Shown here piece after piece: positions 28,938-38,805 of a DNA stretch of 64,000 nt. The notes below the pieces were generated by a model. That model ran no database searches, was not told the origin of the DNA, and saw nothing but the letters and a program-made list of their open reading frames with translations. The DNA is taken from assembly GCA_021738725.1 (NCBI GenBank), contig JAIPBE010000009.1, positions 35,731 through 99,730 on the forward strand. Direction: 5' to 3'. Positions within the stretch are counted from its first letter, which is position 1, and each line of letters starts with the position of its first letter. This DNA is from Saprospiraceae bacterium. Lineage in GTDB: Bacteria > Bacteroidota > Bacteroidia > Chitinophagales > Saprospiraceae. A program made the position numbers and the translations under genes.

Positions 28938-30803
28938 ATGGCCAAGAGTAAAAAGTCAGGCAAGGTAAAACCACCCGTACAGGCCGCTGTCGGCATAGAA
29001 AAGTGGTTGCCGTGGATCGCGGTGGCAATCACAGCGATCTTCTTTTTGAACAGCCTGGGGAACGGTTTTGTCAACTGGGATGATGATGTCAATATCCTGG
29101 AAAATCCGAACCTAACTGTCTTTAACTGGGAAGCTATCAAAGGGATTTTCACATCGGATGTCATCGGCAACTACAACCCGTTGACCATTCTCACCTTCGC
29201 CATTGAGAAGGCCATATTCGGTCTGAATACGACAGTATTCCATGTCGACAATCTGCTCTTGCACCTGGCCTGTGTGTACCTGGTCTACCGCATCTTGCAG
29301 GGACTGGGGATGAATGCTATGCTGGCCTTTATCGGGGCGCTGATCTTCGGTATCCATCCGATGCGCGTAGAATCTGTGGCCTGGATCACCGAACGAAAGG
29401 ATGTGCTATTCGGCGTATTCTACCTGGGAGCGCTGCTCACCTATATCCGATATCTGGATAAGGGACGAAAAGCCCCCCGAATGGTGTGGATCATCCTGGT
29501 CCTCTTTGCCTTATCCTTATTGAGTAAGATCCAGGCGGTCACCCTGCCGTTGAGCATGCTTTGTGTGGATTATCTCCGTCGCAGGCCTCTCAAACTCTCC
29601 CTTATTCTGGAGAAGTGGCCCTATTTTCTGCTTTCTCTGGCGATGGGTTTGCTGGGTGTCTTTATGTTGTCGGCCAATGAATCGCTGGATGATACCACCG
29701 CATATTCCTTCCTCGATCGATTGATGGTGGGGATGTACAGTTACTCGCTGTATCTGGTCAAGTTCATTGCACCCTACCGGATGTCGCCGCTCTATCCCTA
29801 CGAGCCACAGATACCGGGATACTTCTATGCCGCACCGATCGGCATCATCATCGTCGGGTATCTGACCTGGCGCTGGTGGAAAAAGGATCAGCGGGCCTAC
29901 GTTTTCGGGATCGCATTTTTCACCTTTAATGTGATGTTCCTCCTTCAGATCCTGGCCGCTGGTCAAGGGTATCTGGCAGATCGCTTTACCTATATTCCGT
30001 ACCTGGGTCTGATCTTTATGTTGCTCGCCTTTATCAAGGGATGGATGGAACAACCACGTTATGCCGGAGCCGTCAAAGCCGTCGTATGGGGCTGGCTGGT
30101 TGTCCTCGGTATCCTCACCTTTCAGCAAAACAAGGTGTGGGAGAATGGGGGGACCCTCTGGACCCATGTCCTGAAATATTACCAGAACATCAATACCCCG
30201 TTCAACAACCGGGCCCGCTATTATCGGGAGTTGAAGGATTACGACAAAGCCATCCTGGATTATAATGCCTCTCTGGCACTGAAAGAAAAGGGCGCTACAT
30301 ATAACAGTCGGGGTAAACTGTACTTCGATCAAGGGAAGAACAAAGAGGCCCTGGCGGATTATACCCGGGGTATCGAGCTGGACCCGGATCTCGGTGAGCT
30401 GTATATTAACCGGGCGGCCGTTTATGGGATGCTGGGCAACCTGGATGCGGCACTCAGGGATGTGAATAAGGGTCTGGAGCTGGATCCGGACAATGCGAAT
30501 GGCTACCTGAATCGCTCCCTGATCTATATCAACCAGAAGGAATTCGCCAAGGCGGAGCAGGACCATACGAAGTACCTCAGCCTCAAGCCCAATGAGCCGG
30601 ATATCATCTATGAACGGGGGCTGGTGCGGGTGAACCTCGGTAAATATGCGGAGGCGTTGGAAGACTTCAACAAGGCCATCCAGTTGAATAATACTCAAGG
30701 GTTGTACTATCAACAACGCGCCCGCGCATTGCAGGGATTAGGTCGCACCGAGGAGGCTGCCCGGGATATTCAACAAGCCAGGAATATGGGGGTTGGAAAC
30801 TGA
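28938..30803 (+). CDS. TMTC-like polytopic membrane protein with TPR repeats
   Basis: Protein of 621 residues. The N-terminal about 390 residues hold some ten hydrophobic segments. The first loop GNGFVNWDDDVNILENPNLT has the acidic WDD motif seen in GT-C-type enzymes and TMTC proteins, and IFGIHPMRVESVAWITERKD is strongly TMTC-like. Residues about 405-615 are TPR repeats (GKYAEALEDFNKAIQLN and relatives). Eukaryotic TMTCs are O-mannosyltransferases; bacterial relatives are uncharacterised, so a lipid-linked sugar transferase role is an inference. Single gene. Confidence 0.85.
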   Translation: MAKSKKSGKVKPPVQAAVGIEKWLPWIAVAITAIFFLNSLGNGFVNWDDDVNILENPNLTVFNWEAIKGIFTSDVIGNYNPLTILTFAIEKAIFGLNTTVFHVDNLLLHLACVYLVYRILQGLGMNAMLAFIGALIFGIHPMRVESVAWITERKDVLFGVFYLGALLTYIRYLDKGRKAPRMVWIILVLFALSLLSKIQAVTLPLSMLCVDYLRRRPLKLSLILEKWPYFLLSLAMGLLGVFMLSANESLDDTTAYSFLDRLMVGMYSYSLYLVKFIAPYRMSPLYPYEPQIPGYFYAAPIGIIIVGYLTWRWWKKDQRAYVFGIAFFTFNVMFLLQILAAGQGYLADRFTYIPYLGLIFMLLAFIKGWMEQPRYAGAVKAVVWGWLVVLGILTFQQNKVWENGGTLWTHVLKYYQNINTPFNNRARYYRELKDYDKAILDYNASLALKEKGATYNSRGKLYFDQGKNKEALADYTRGIELDPDLGELYINRAAVYGMLGNLDAALRDVNKGLELDPDNANGYLNRSLIYINQKEFAKAEQDHTKYLSLKPNEPDIIYERGLVRVNLGKYAEALEDFNKAIQLNNTQGLYYQQRARALQGLGRTEEAARDIQQARNMGVGN

Positions 30804-31513
30804 CCGAACAGGATCTGACCAGCACTGAATAAAAACAGGCTACCCGCTCTTTTGCGGGCAGCCTGGCACAGGAAAGAGAGCAAAACTCAGGAAATACCTT
30901 TCGGTGCGATCGCTGCGGCATTGGTTCGCCTGTGCTGCGATGCACTCATGTGGATGCGTGCATCGGTTCATACACAGGAACAGACCCGAGGTACGGATGC
31001 ATCCGACAGGTGTACTAATTGGCCCCTGGCACCTGCTTCTGACCGGTGGAAACCGGCTTTGATCGGCGGGAAAACCAGGGATGTCATTCATCTGTGGATC
31101 TGCTCCGATCCGCTCACTGTCAATGGATTTGCGCTACTGTCGGGCCTGTGCTGCCCCGGATGCTTCAGGGATTCGCCCTGTCGGCCAGGTCATACATGGT
31201 GTGTTGTAGCCCGGTGTCTATGTTCCAGGAGTAGGCCACAATCGTCTCCTACTTCCAACCGCCTGCAAAAGGCATTTATATGATCTTGGTAATCAAGTGA
31301 ATGATCACAGATGATGCCGGATGATCCGGATGATCCGGCGGTAAAGGTTCAGGACGATTCAGGATGGATCGGTTTGTTACTTGTGCATTCCAGTGGATCC
31401 AAAGATGGCGCCAGCGGTCCGTGGTGGCATTCTAACCTTCCAGTCTCGTGCGAGGTCAGGGGAGGTTCAAATCTCCTCCTTAACCTTGCCAATGGAATAG
31501 CGAAAGCCGTAGA
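30804..31513. other. Long intergenic region with one hairpin
   Basis: About 0.7 kb with no supported gene. Besides the hairpin at 30836 the sequence shows only short local repeats such as GGATGATCCGGATGATCCGG around 31320. A GGTTCAAATC string near 31470 looks like a tRNA T-loop, but no cloverleaf forms. Confidence 0.5.
30836..30865 (+). terminator. Possible terminator hairpin after TMTC-like gene
   Basis: CAGGCT plus CCCGC pairs with GCGGG plus AGCCTG around a TCTTTT loop with one mismatch. There is no T-run, so it may be a processing hairpin instead. Confidence 0.45.
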
Positions 31514-31738
31514 TCAGGGGTAAGAGGCATAGATCCGTCCGGCATCTTCAGCCTTGAAATCATAACCGGCAGGAGAGGGGGTTTCCCATTGATCGGGTGT
31601 GGTATCCTGAGCCATATCCGAATGACGACTGTTGAGCCAACTTCCGGTGACCATGATTATAAATCCCAACACAAGACAGATGATCAGAAGATTTTCCTTT
31701 CGGGGAGCAAGGATCAGGGAGGTAATGTGCCGAATCAT
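31514..31738 (-). CDS. Small single-helix membrane protein, uncertain
   Basis: Open frame of 74 residues. It has a basic N terminus, one hydrophobic helix (LLIICLVLGFIIMVTGSWL) and an acidic hydrophilic tail ending IYASYP. The composition looks protein-like, but no family is recognised and no promoter is clear. It could be a genuine small protein or chance. Confidence 0.4.
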   Translation of the reverse strand: MIRHITSLILAPRKENLLIICLVLGFIIMVTGSWLNSRHSDMAQDTTPDQWETPSPAGYDFKAEDAGRIYASYP

Positions 31739-31928
31739 AAGGCTGAAAATATGTGGTTGAAGAAATGTTGAGTCTGATTGATGACGCTAAGATAGAACAA
31801 ATTGTTTTTAAAAACAAAATGTGTCAAACAAAAAGATCTAAAATAGTTTTCCGTCTTCTCCTGACCGGATACCGCCGCTCGATCTGTGCGAATCCCTATC
31901 TTAGCCCGATCACCAGAAATTGAACAGA

Positions 31929-32675
31929 ATGGGATTATTGTCAGGAAAAGTAGCCTTGATCACCGGGGGAAGCCGGGGCATCGGTGCGGCCATCGTACGT
32001 CGCTTTGCAGCCGAAGGAGCCGCTATTGCATTCACCTATTTGTCCAGTCCGGAAAAGGCTGAAGCCCTTGCTGATGAATTGAGGACCTCTGGCGCTAACG
32101 TGCGAGCATATCGCTCTGATGCCGCCAGTTTTCAGGAAGCGGAGGCCTTGATCCAGTCGGTCATCACCGATTTCGAGCGCATCGATATCCTGATCAATAA
32201 TGCCGGGATCACCCGGGATAACCTGATGCTGCGGATGTCAGAAGAACAGTGGGATGAGGTGTTGCGCGTAGATCTGAAATCCGTATTCAACCTCACCAAA
32301 CACGCCATGAAGCCGATGATCCGGAACAAGAGTGGATCGATCATCAATATCAGCTCGGTAGTCGGCGTTTTCGGCAATGCCGGTCAGGCGAACTATTCGG
32401 CCGCCAAGGCCGGAATTCTGGGCTTTACCAAATCGGTCGCCAAGGAGATCGGCTCCCGCAATGTGCGATGCAATGCAATCGCTCCCGGATTTATAGAGAC
32501 CGATATGACCCATGCCCTCAGTGACGACAACAAAGAACAGTTCCTCGCCGGTATCCCGCTCAAGCGATTGGGCCAGGCCGATGAGGTTGCTGATGTTTGC
32601 GTCTTCCTGGGCTCGGATCTGTCGTCTTATGTGACTGGCCAGACTATCAGCGTATGCGGCGGACTCAATACCTGA
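31929..32675 (+). CDS. fabG: 3-oxoacyl-[acyl-carrier-protein] reductase
   Basis: Protein of 248 residues starting MGLLSGKVALITGG at 31929; a TTG three codons earlier is less likely. It is a short-chain dehydrogenase with the NADP-binding TGGSRGIG, NNAG (ILINNAGITRDNLM), catalytic Ser in NISSVVGVFGNAGQ, and YSAAKAG Tyr/Lys. The FabG-type ITRDNLMLRM and the C-terminal GQTISVCGGL fit the keto-reduction step of fatty acid elongation. It overlaps the downstream lipoprotein gene by 22 bp. Confidence 0.92.
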   Translation: MGLLSGKVALITGGSRGIGAAIVRRFAAEGAAIAFTYLSSPEKAEALADELRTSGANVRAYRSDAASFQEAEALIQSVITDFERIDILINNAGITRDNLMLRMSEEQWDEVLRVDLKSVFNLTKHAMKPMIRNKSGSIINISSVVGVFGNAGQANYSAAKAGILGFTKSVAKEIGSRNVRCNAIAPGFIETDMTHALSDDNKEQFLAGIPLKRLGQADEVADVCVFLGSDLSSYVTGQTISVCGGLNT

Positions 32676-33913
32676 TCCTCCTGGCCGGATGTGCGCTTGC
32701 CTCACTCAGTGCCTGCAAGTCCACCGTGCGCCCGTTCAACCGAGCGCAGGATGGACATACATTGGTGCGAACCTCCCAGGAGCGGGTGAGCCTGAAACAG
32801 CCCTGCCGAAAATATCCGGCCTATGTTCCAGATTCTACTGTAAATGGTCAGTTGGTTCCGGAGCGCATCATTCGGGTCAACTACCATATTCTGAATTCCT
32901 CAGACACCAGCCATGCCTTTCTGGCGGAGATCGGCACCCCTTATGTCCAGGAGTTGACCAGGGAGATCAACAAGAAGTTTGCTGAGAATATTCCAATGAG
33001 CCTGCCCGCTGCCCAGGGGACACCCGTGCTCCCCACTCGAATCCGATTGGAAATTGCGCCGATCAGAGGCATGTTCTGGGATGATGGTGTATACTACCAT
33101 TTTGATGATGAACTCTATGCCTATGTCCATAAAGGCCGCAACCGCAACAACTCCGACATGCGGGTCATAAAGAAGTATGCCATCCAACCCGATTCCGTTC
33201 TCAATATCTTTATTCTGCCCCACCACCCGGACAGTGTGAAAAGTACGACCTATAGTGCCGGCGGTGGCGGGATCGCACTTGGGAAAGCCATCAAGCTCAG
33301 CGGGATCATCACCACCGGTTTGCCACCATCGGAATTTGCCGGTATGACCGTCCACGAGATCGGCCACATCATGGGTCTGGGACATACATGGCGGTACAGT
33401 GACGGCTGCGATGACACGCCCCATCACCCCAATTGCTTCTATCCCGGCGAACCACCCTGTGATTCCCTTATTTCGAATAATGTGATGGATTACAATCACT
33501 GGCAACAGGCCTGGACCCCCTGCCAGTTGGGTCAGGCCCATCGCAATCTGTCCCGTCGTTCGGGCACGGCACGTTCATTGTTAAAACGCAACTGGTGTGA
33601 TCCGCTTCCCGATTACAACCTGACGATCACAGACACCCAGGTGTGGGAGGGGGAGGTCGATCTGTTCGGTGACGTCATCATCGCGGCAGGGGGGCATCTG
33701 ACCATCCGGTGTGAAGTGTCCTTCCCCCAGGGTTCGCGTCTCCTGGTGCAGCCCGGAGGACAGCTGGTCATCGATGGGGGCTTGCTCACCAATGATTGTG
33801 GATTGCCCTGGCAAGGTGTCATTCTGGGGTGCAAGGGCCGGGATTGCGGAAAAGTGACCCTCACTGAGGACGCCGATATTCAATATGCTGGATCGTCTGA
33901 TCGTCCGGACTGA
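32654..33913 (+). CDS. Metzincin-like zinc protease lipoprotein
   Basis: Protein of 419 residues. Start ATG 32654 lies inside the fabG end and gives a lipoprotein signal with lipobox LSAC (C21). The zinc motif HEIGHIMGLGH (HExxHxxGxxH) is followed by a Met-turn NNVMDYN. This places it in the metzincins and most resembles pappalysin/M43-type proteases; Cys pairs nearby (DGCDDTPHHPNC) fit M43. The C-terminal about 100 residues form a repetitive beta-rich tail (GGHLTIRCEVSFPQGSRLLV, GGQLVIDGG) like a short beta-helix. It is probably a surface or periplasmic protease. Confidence 0.82.
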   Translation: MRRTQYLILLAGCALASLSACKSTVRPFNRAQDGHTLVRTSQERVSLKQPCRKYPAYVPDSTVNGQLVPERIIRVNYHILNSSDTSHAFLAEIGTPYVQELTREINKKFAENIPMSLPAAQGTPVLPTRIRLEIAPIRGMFWDDGVYYHFDDELYAYVHKGRNRNNSDMRVIKKYAIQPDSVLNIFILPHHPDSVKSTTYSAGGGGIALGKAIKLSGIITTGLPPSEFAGMTVHEIGHIMGLGHTWRYSDGCDDTPHHPNCFYPGEPPCDSLISNNVMDYNHWQQAWTPCQLGQAHRNLSRRSGTARSLLKRNWCDPLPDYNLTITDTQVWEGEVDLFGDVIIAAGGHLTIRCEVSFPQGSRLLVQPGGQLVIDGGLLTNDCGLPWQGVILGCKGRDCGKVTLTEDADIQYAGSSDRPD

Positions 33914-35558
33914 CCGGCCTGCTATCTGGGTCTGGCTCGGATGGGGTGCGGTGCTCGCCATCCTGGCAGTGCTCCTTTATTGGCCGGCCAGAGATGCGGG
34001 GTTGATCTCTGATTTTACCGGACACCAGATGCTTTTCGAACAGGGAGCAACTCTGGGCTGGTGGAACTCCTATGGCTGGCATGGCAATCAGCCGGTTCTC
34101 TTTGGCGTCATGAAGCTGTGGTATTCATTGTTCGGCATCCAGCCCATGCCCTGGTTCTGGTTGTTCACCTTATTACATGTAGTCAATGCCACCCTGGTGG
34201 GCCTGCTCGGTTGGCGCATCTGGCAAAAAGCCGTCTCTCCGGATAAAGCCTGGATGGCCGCGCTGGTCCTGTCCCTGCTATTCCTGTTGCATCCCTACCA
34301 GAGCGAAGTTGTGATCTGGAAGGTTTGCGTGCATTATCTGATCAATGTGCTGGCCCTGGTGTCCATGATGCTCCTGCTTTTTCAGGCGAAGCCCTTGTCG
34401 GGATGGAGGGCCTGGACAGGCTTCCATCTGATCTTCCTGATCGCCCTCCATGCCCTGGAGTTGGCACTCATCTATCCAGTGATGTTACTCATTTCGGTCG
34501 GATGGTGGGGCCGGGAAGAGGGCCGGTCCAGAGAACAGATCCGAAAGATGATGTTATGGACCGGTCTGCCCCAGGCGGTCATGATCATCGGCTATTTAGT
34601 TGTGAACAAACTGCGCGTAGGCACATGGGTGGGCCACTACGGCGAAGAGGTCCACCTCAAATTTTCCATCATCGATCTGGTGGGAAATGGATGGAATTAT
34701 TTTTTGAAGTACCTGATGTACACACGTGATTGGCCTCATCAAGCCAAAGAGGTTATCGCCGGAATGGTCCAGGCACATCCCACTTTTTATATAGTCCTGA
34801 TGGGATCGCTGATCCTGGTCTTTTTCTGGTTGGTGTCTCGATCTCGGCTGTCTAGCAGACTGACCCGGGCTAACCTGTGGGCCCTGGCAATGTTTCCCCT
34901 GGCGGTGGCGCCTATCCTGACGCTCTATTTTGCCTGGATCGGGTATATCGAAAATGACCGGTATGGCTATCTGGCCTCCGTTTTTTTTCTTCTGGCGGTG
35001 CAATCCCAGTTACTGAAAGGCCCCAAGTGGATGATGTGGAGTTTTTGGGTCCTGTTATTCGTCTTGCAGATCCATCTCACCCGAGCCAATATTGACCGAT
35101 GGGTGCAAGTGCAGCGATTGTATCAATCTCTTTTGGAGGACTGGCGATGGACCGATCAGGAAGAAGTCTATGTGCTCGGGTTGCCGGACAGTTATCAGGG
35201 GATCACGATCTTCAGATCCTTTGTACCGGGTGAAACGCTTCGAGACGGGCTGATCTGGTACGCCGGCAAACCAGTCGAAGGAAAAATCCGGGAAGTCGCC
35301 GCTTACGTAGTTGCCCGGCCATCAGACGGTGTTTCGGTTCGCCAGGTGGATGATCTGACTTGGGACGTGACCTTCAATCAATGGGGTACCTGGTTTCAGC
35401 ACAAGGGTTTGGGCGCTTCAGATTACAAGGAGGAAGACTATGAGGTGACCTTCCATGAAGGGGGATATCGCATCACCTTTTTCCATCAAAATCCGGATCG
35501 GATCATGGTTTATTCGGATGGTGGACGATGGATTCGGGTGCCAATACCATCAAATTGA
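33885..35558 (+). CDS. Polytopic membrane protein, GT-C-like, unknown function
   Basis: Protein of 557 residues overlapping the protease gene by 29 bp. The N-terminal about 410 residues hold about ten hydrophobic segments. A short loop after the first helix (DAGLISDFTGHQMLFEQG) and the HPYQSEVVIWKVCVHY loop resemble GT-C-type membrane glycosyltransferases and the TMTC-like protein at 28938. The last about 140 residues are soluble and beta-rich. No family is firmly recognised; a glycosyl- or mannosyl-transfer role is only a suggestion. Confidence 0.7.
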   Translation: MLDRLIVRTDRPAIWVWLGWGAVLAILAVLLYWPARDAGLISDFTGHQMLFEQGATLGWWNSYGWHGNQPVLFGVMKLWYSLFGIQPMPWFWLFTLLHVVNATLVGLLGWRIWQKAVSPDKAWMAALVLSLLFLLHPYQSEVVIWKVCVHYLINVLALVSMMLLLFQAKPLSGWRAWTGFHLIFLIALHALELALIYPVMLLISVGWWGREEGRSREQIRKMMLWTGLPQAVMIIGYLVVNKLRVGTWVGHYGEEVHLKFSIIDLVGNGWNYFLKYLMYTRDWPHQAKEVIAGMVQAHPTFYIVLMGSLILVFFWLVSRSRLSSRLTRANLWALAMFPLAVAPILTLYFAWIGYIENDRYGYLASVFFLLAVQSQLLKGPKWMMWSFWVLLFVLQIHLTRANIDRWVQVQRLYQSLLEDWRWTDQEEVYVLGLPDSYQGITIFRSFVPGETLRDGLIWYAGKPVEGKIREVAAYVVARPSDGVSVRQVDDLTWDVTFNQWGTWFQHKGLGASDYKEEDYEVTFHEGGYRITFFHQNPDRIMVYSDGGRWIRVPIPSN

Positions 35559-35579
35559 GCATGGTATGCAATCTCTTTG

Positions 35580-35587
35580 TATTTTTG
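35580..35587 (+). promoter_or_regulatory. queA promoter (TTG and TATTTTTG)
   Basis: TATTTTTG at 35580-35587 with TTG at 35555-35557, spacing 22 bases, and 26 bases before the queA ATG. Confidence 0.5.
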
Positions 35588-35613
35588 CGCCTCTTTAAAC
35601 ATAGCCTGCACGC

Positions 35614-36678
35614 ATGCGCACCAAACTCTCCCAATTCAATTTCGATCTTCCGGAAAAACTTGTCGCCCAGTATCCAACCAAGGAACGGGATCAATCCCGG
35701 CTGATGGTGGTGCACAAAGACACTGGAAAGATCGAGCATCGGATCTTCAAAGACCTCCTCGAGTATTTCGATGAAGGCGATGCCATGATCTTCAACAATA
35801 CCAAGGTATTCCCCGCTCGGTTGTACGGCTGTAAGGAGAAGACCGGAGCCAAAATCGAGGTCTTTTTGTTGCGGGAATTGAATGCCCATTCCCGTCTGTG
35901 GGATGTGTTGGTAGATCCCGCTCGTAAGATCCGTGTCGGTAACAAGCTCTACTTCAATGACGAACATGATAACGAGCTGCTGGTCGCCGAGGTGGTTGAC
36001 AATACCACCAGCCGGGGACGAACCATTCGCTTCCTTTTTGAAGGTACGGATGAGGAATTCCAGACAAATCTGTACAAACTAGGCAATACGCCATTGCCAA
36101 AATACATCGATCGCCCGGTCGAAGATCTGGACAGGGAGCGCTATCAGACCGTCTATGCCAAGGAGATCGGTGCCGTTGCCGCACCGACAGCAGGGCTCCA
36201 TTTCAGTCATGAACTGCTGAAGCGACTGGAGCTGAAAGGAATCGGGTTTGCAGAGGTCACCCTCCATGTCGGTCTGGGTACCTTCCGTAGCATTGATGTG
36301 GAGGATCTGTCCAAGCACAAGATGGATGCGGAATATTTCCGCATTGATCAGCCAGCTGTCGATATCGTCAATAAAGCGAAGGCAGCCAACAAGCGCGTAT
36401 GTGGTGTCGGGACAACAGCGATGCGTTCGATCGAGTCAGCTGTTTCCTCTGAGGTCAATCTGAAGACAGTAGAAGGGTGGACCAACAAGTTCATCTTCCC
36501 TCCGTTTGACTTCAGCATTGCCAATGCGATGGTGACCAACTTCCATATTCCGAAGTCGAGTGTGATGATCATGGTCTGTGCTTTTGGCGGCTACGATCTG
36601 ATCATGGATGCCTACAAACAGGCCGTGAAGGAGAAGTACCGCTTCTACACATATGGGGATGCGATGTTGATCATCTGA
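35614..36678 (+). CDS. queA: SAM:tRNA ribosyltransferase-isomerase QueA
   Basis: Protein of 354 residues over its full length: [20 protein letters not shown] at the start, [28 protein letters not shown] and the C-terminal [15 protein letters not shown]. QueA transfers and isomerises the ribosyl part of S-adenosylmethionine onto preQ1 in tRNA to form epoxyqueuosine. Its own promoter precedes it; no other queuosine gene is in the window. Confidence 0.97.
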   Translation: MRTKLSQFNFDLPEKLVAQYPTKERDQSRLMVVHKDTGKIEHRIFKDLLEYFDEGDAMIFNNTKVFPARLYGCKEKTGAKIEVFLLRELNAHSRLWDVLVDPARKIRVGNKLYFNDEHDNELLVAEVVDNTTSRGRTIRFLFEGTDEEFQTNLYKLGNTPLPKYIDRPVEDLDRERYQTVYAKEIGAVAAPTAGLHFSHELLKRLELKGIGFAEVTLHVGLGTFRSIDVEDLSKHKMDAEYFRIDQPAVDIVNKAKAANKRVCGVGTTAMRSIESAVSSEVNLKTVEGWTNKFIFPPFDFSIANAMVTNFHIPKSSVMIMVCAFGGYDLIMDAYKQAVKEKYRFYTYGDAMLII

Positions 36679-36845
36679 GGAACTTCTGGTTGATTTTCCC
36701 GGTTGTCCTCTCGATCAACGAACTGTTTTCCTGATCTTTTTGCGGAGGATGTCCCGATATCAAGCCCTAAGGCCCACATTATCAATTCATTGCGTTTATT
36801 TGTTGAATCCATCCAGAAGGACTTGGAACAACGGTTCTCATTCAT

Positions 36846-36853
36846 TACATTTG
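36846..36853 (+). promoter_or_regulatory. Promoter for DUF2795 gene
   Basis: TACATTTG at 36846-36853 with TTG at 36823-36825, spacing 20 bases, 52 bases before the ATG. Confidence 0.5.
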
Positions 36854-36905
36854 CGGCCAATTGGGTCGCAAGCCCATTTTAATCAGATACCTTAAACTTG
36901 AACCC

Positions 36906-37127
36906 ATGTACTGGACTCTTGAATTGGCAAGCCACCTGGAAGAAGCCCCCTGGCCGGCCACACGCGACGAACTGATCGATTTTGCGATCCGTTCCGGTGC
37001 CCCACTGGAGGTTATCGAAAACCTGCAGCATATGGAGGAGGAAGGTGAATCCTATGAGAGTATCGAAGACATCTGGCCGGATTATCCGCGCAAGGATGAC
37101 TTTCTCTTCAATGAAGACGAATACTAG
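36906..37127 (+). CDS. DUF2795 domain protein
   Basis: Protein of 73 residues starting MYWTLELASHLEEAPWP at 36906; an upstream ATG at 36861 would overlap the promoter spacing and is outside the domain. It matches the small acidic DUF2795 family (DELIDFAIRSGAPLEVIENL, then an acidic C terminus). Function is unknown; relatives are widespread in Bacteroidota. A strong terminator follows. Confidence 0.85.
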   Translation: MYWTLELASHLEEAPWPATRDELIDFAIRSGAPLEVIENLQHMEEEGESYESIEDIWPDYPRKDDFLFNEDEY

Positions 37128-37166
37128 CACTTTTTCCATCTGAGGATGGATCCATGAGGATACTGC

Positions 37167-37199
37167 ACTGCCCGCTCGGATTTCCGGCGGGCAGTTTTT
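37167..37199 (+). terminator. Intrinsic terminator after DUF2795 gene
   Basis: Stem ACTGCCCGC (37167-37175) and GCGGGCAGT (37187-37195), extended by an inner CGG/CCG pair, then TTTTT. Confidence 0.85.
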
Positions 37200-37272
37200 A
37201 TTGGCAATGGCAGGAAATGGTCTGGTTTTTGCTTCTCTGTGACAGGCAAACCATCCCCAAAAACCAGCCATC

Positions 37273-38805
37273 GTGAAGCTTCTACTTGAACTGACACGGA
37301 TCGCTAATCTCAAGCGTATCTCCAAGATTGATGTCTTTGAAGGGGCATCACTGCGTAATAAATCCAGTAAATTCAACGAATTCTACGAGGGACTGGTCCA
37401 CGAACAGTTCCGTTCGGACCGGGAGGCTGCGCGCAAGTTGTACAAGACCAGTCCGGGAGACGATCGCTATCGGCAGTTGAAGTCCCGCTTTCGCAAACGT
37501 CTGTTGAATACCCTGTTTTTCATAAACGTCAACACCTCGGTCAAGCCGCGTTTTGAGCAGGCTTATCTGGATTGCCAGCGCGATTGGGCACTGGTCAATA
37601 TTCTGGAACTGTACGATGCGCATATCAGCGTACCCTACCTGGCCAAGCAGATTCTTTCGACAGCACAAAAGCATCATTTCACCGAACTGATCGTCAGCAC
37701 ATCTGGTTTGTTGCTGCAGAAAGCTGCAGAAGAAGGGGACAGAAAAGGATTTGACAAATATGCCGAAGTGCTGGATGCCTACCTCCCCATATTTCAGGCG
37801 GAACAGCAAGCAGAGCGCATCTATCAGGAGATGGTAGTCCGATCAAAGACGGTAGATGATGATATTTCAGAAGGCGAGTGGAAAGCATGGACCGACCAAC
37901 TGATTTCCCTTTCCGAAATGCATCCTGCCCCTCGTATCCAGTATATTTCCTACGTGGTTGCAGCCATTCAATACCAGCAGTCCGGTCGTTGGGAGCTGGC
38001 CGGTGAGATCTGTCGCCAGGCCGAACGCATCATGCTCGAATATACCGATCAGTTTTCGGCAGATCAGGTTTTTCGGGTGCAATATCTGTTGATGCAGACC
38101 TATCTGCACACCGGATCTTTCGAAGAGGCCCGTGCCCAAACTGAAAGTGCGCTCAGCCTCCTGGAGGAAGGAAGTGCCAACTGGTTCGGATACCTCGATC
38201 TGTATTTTCTGTTGGCCCTGCACACCAGCCATTATGCCATCGCCTTTGCTATTTTGCAGCAAGTGATACAGCGCAAGGAATTTGGCAAGCTGGACGAGGA
38301 AAAACGCCAGCAATGGCAACTCTATAAGGCCATTCTCAATTATCTGCTGTCGATCATCCCGGAGGGAAAGCGGTTGCGGCAGTCCAAGCTGTACAGCGAT
38401 TTTCAGGTCTCAGCCTTCCTGGCGGATCCCGCTCTTTTTCCAAAAGATCAACGGATATTCTCCGTTTGGATGCTGATCACCCAGTTCCTGTTCGCCCTGG
38501 AAGAGCACAATATGGATCTGGCTAATGACATCATCTTCCGATTGAAACAGTATACCCGTCGTCAGTTGCATCCTGAACGGCAGTTGCGTGTGATCGAATT
38601 CATCCGTTGTTTGACCCAGCTGCCCAAAGGAGACTTCGAGGCGAACAAGGTGCGCTTCGCCAATAAGTATTACCACCGGCTCCTCGCCACGTCCTACCGG
38701 TATGATGGCCGCATGGACCAGCTGGAAATCATTCCCTTTCATACCTTGTGGGCACACATCCACGAACGACTGAAAGGTACCACCGTTGCACTTCGAATCT
38801 CCTAA
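37273..38805 (+). CDS. Helical-repeat (TPR-like) protein of unknown function
   Basis: Protein of 510 residues with a GTG start at 37273. It is almost wholly alpha-helical with loosely repeated 34-40-residue units (for example WELAGEICRQAERIMLEY, TGSFEEARAQTESALSLLE), typical of TPR-like solenoids. No signal peptide or membrane segment. No family is recognised. Its end overlaps the cmk start by 20 bp, so its translation is probably coupled to cmk. Confidence 0.75.
   Translation: MKLLLELTRIANLKRISKIDVFEGASLRNKSSKFNEFYEGLVHEQFRSDREAARKLYKTSPGDDRYRQLKSRFRKRLLNTLFFINVNTSVKPRFEQAYLDCQRDWALVNILELYDAHISVPYLAKQILSTAQKHHFTELIVSTSGLLLQKAAEEGDRKGFDKYAEVLDAYLPIFQAEQQAERIYQEMVVRSKTVDDDISEGEWKAWTDQLISLSEMHPAPRIQYISYVVAAIQYQQSGRWELAGEICRQAERIMLEYTDQFSADQVFRVQYLLMQTYLHTGSFEEARAQTESALSLLEEGSANWFGYLDLYFLLALHTSHYAIAFAILQQVIQRKEFGKLDEEKRQQWQLYKAILNYLLSIIPEGKRLRQSKLYSDFQVSAFLADPALFPKDQRIFSVWMLITQFLFALEEHNMDLANDIIFRLKQYTRRQLHPERQLRVIEFIRCLTQLPKGDFEANKVRFANKYYHRLLATSYRYDGRMDQLEIIPFHTLWAHIHERLKGTTVALRIS

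Noticed and set aside
29517..30716. Minus-strand open frame of 399 codons
   Set aside because: Antisense to the TMTC-like gene, whose membrane and TPR pattern is clear.
31374..31500. tRNA-like sequence with GGTTCAAATC T-loop string
   Set aside because: The T-stem has a mismatch in the canonical register, and no acceptor or anticodon arm pairs in the correct distances. No cloverleaf can be drawn.
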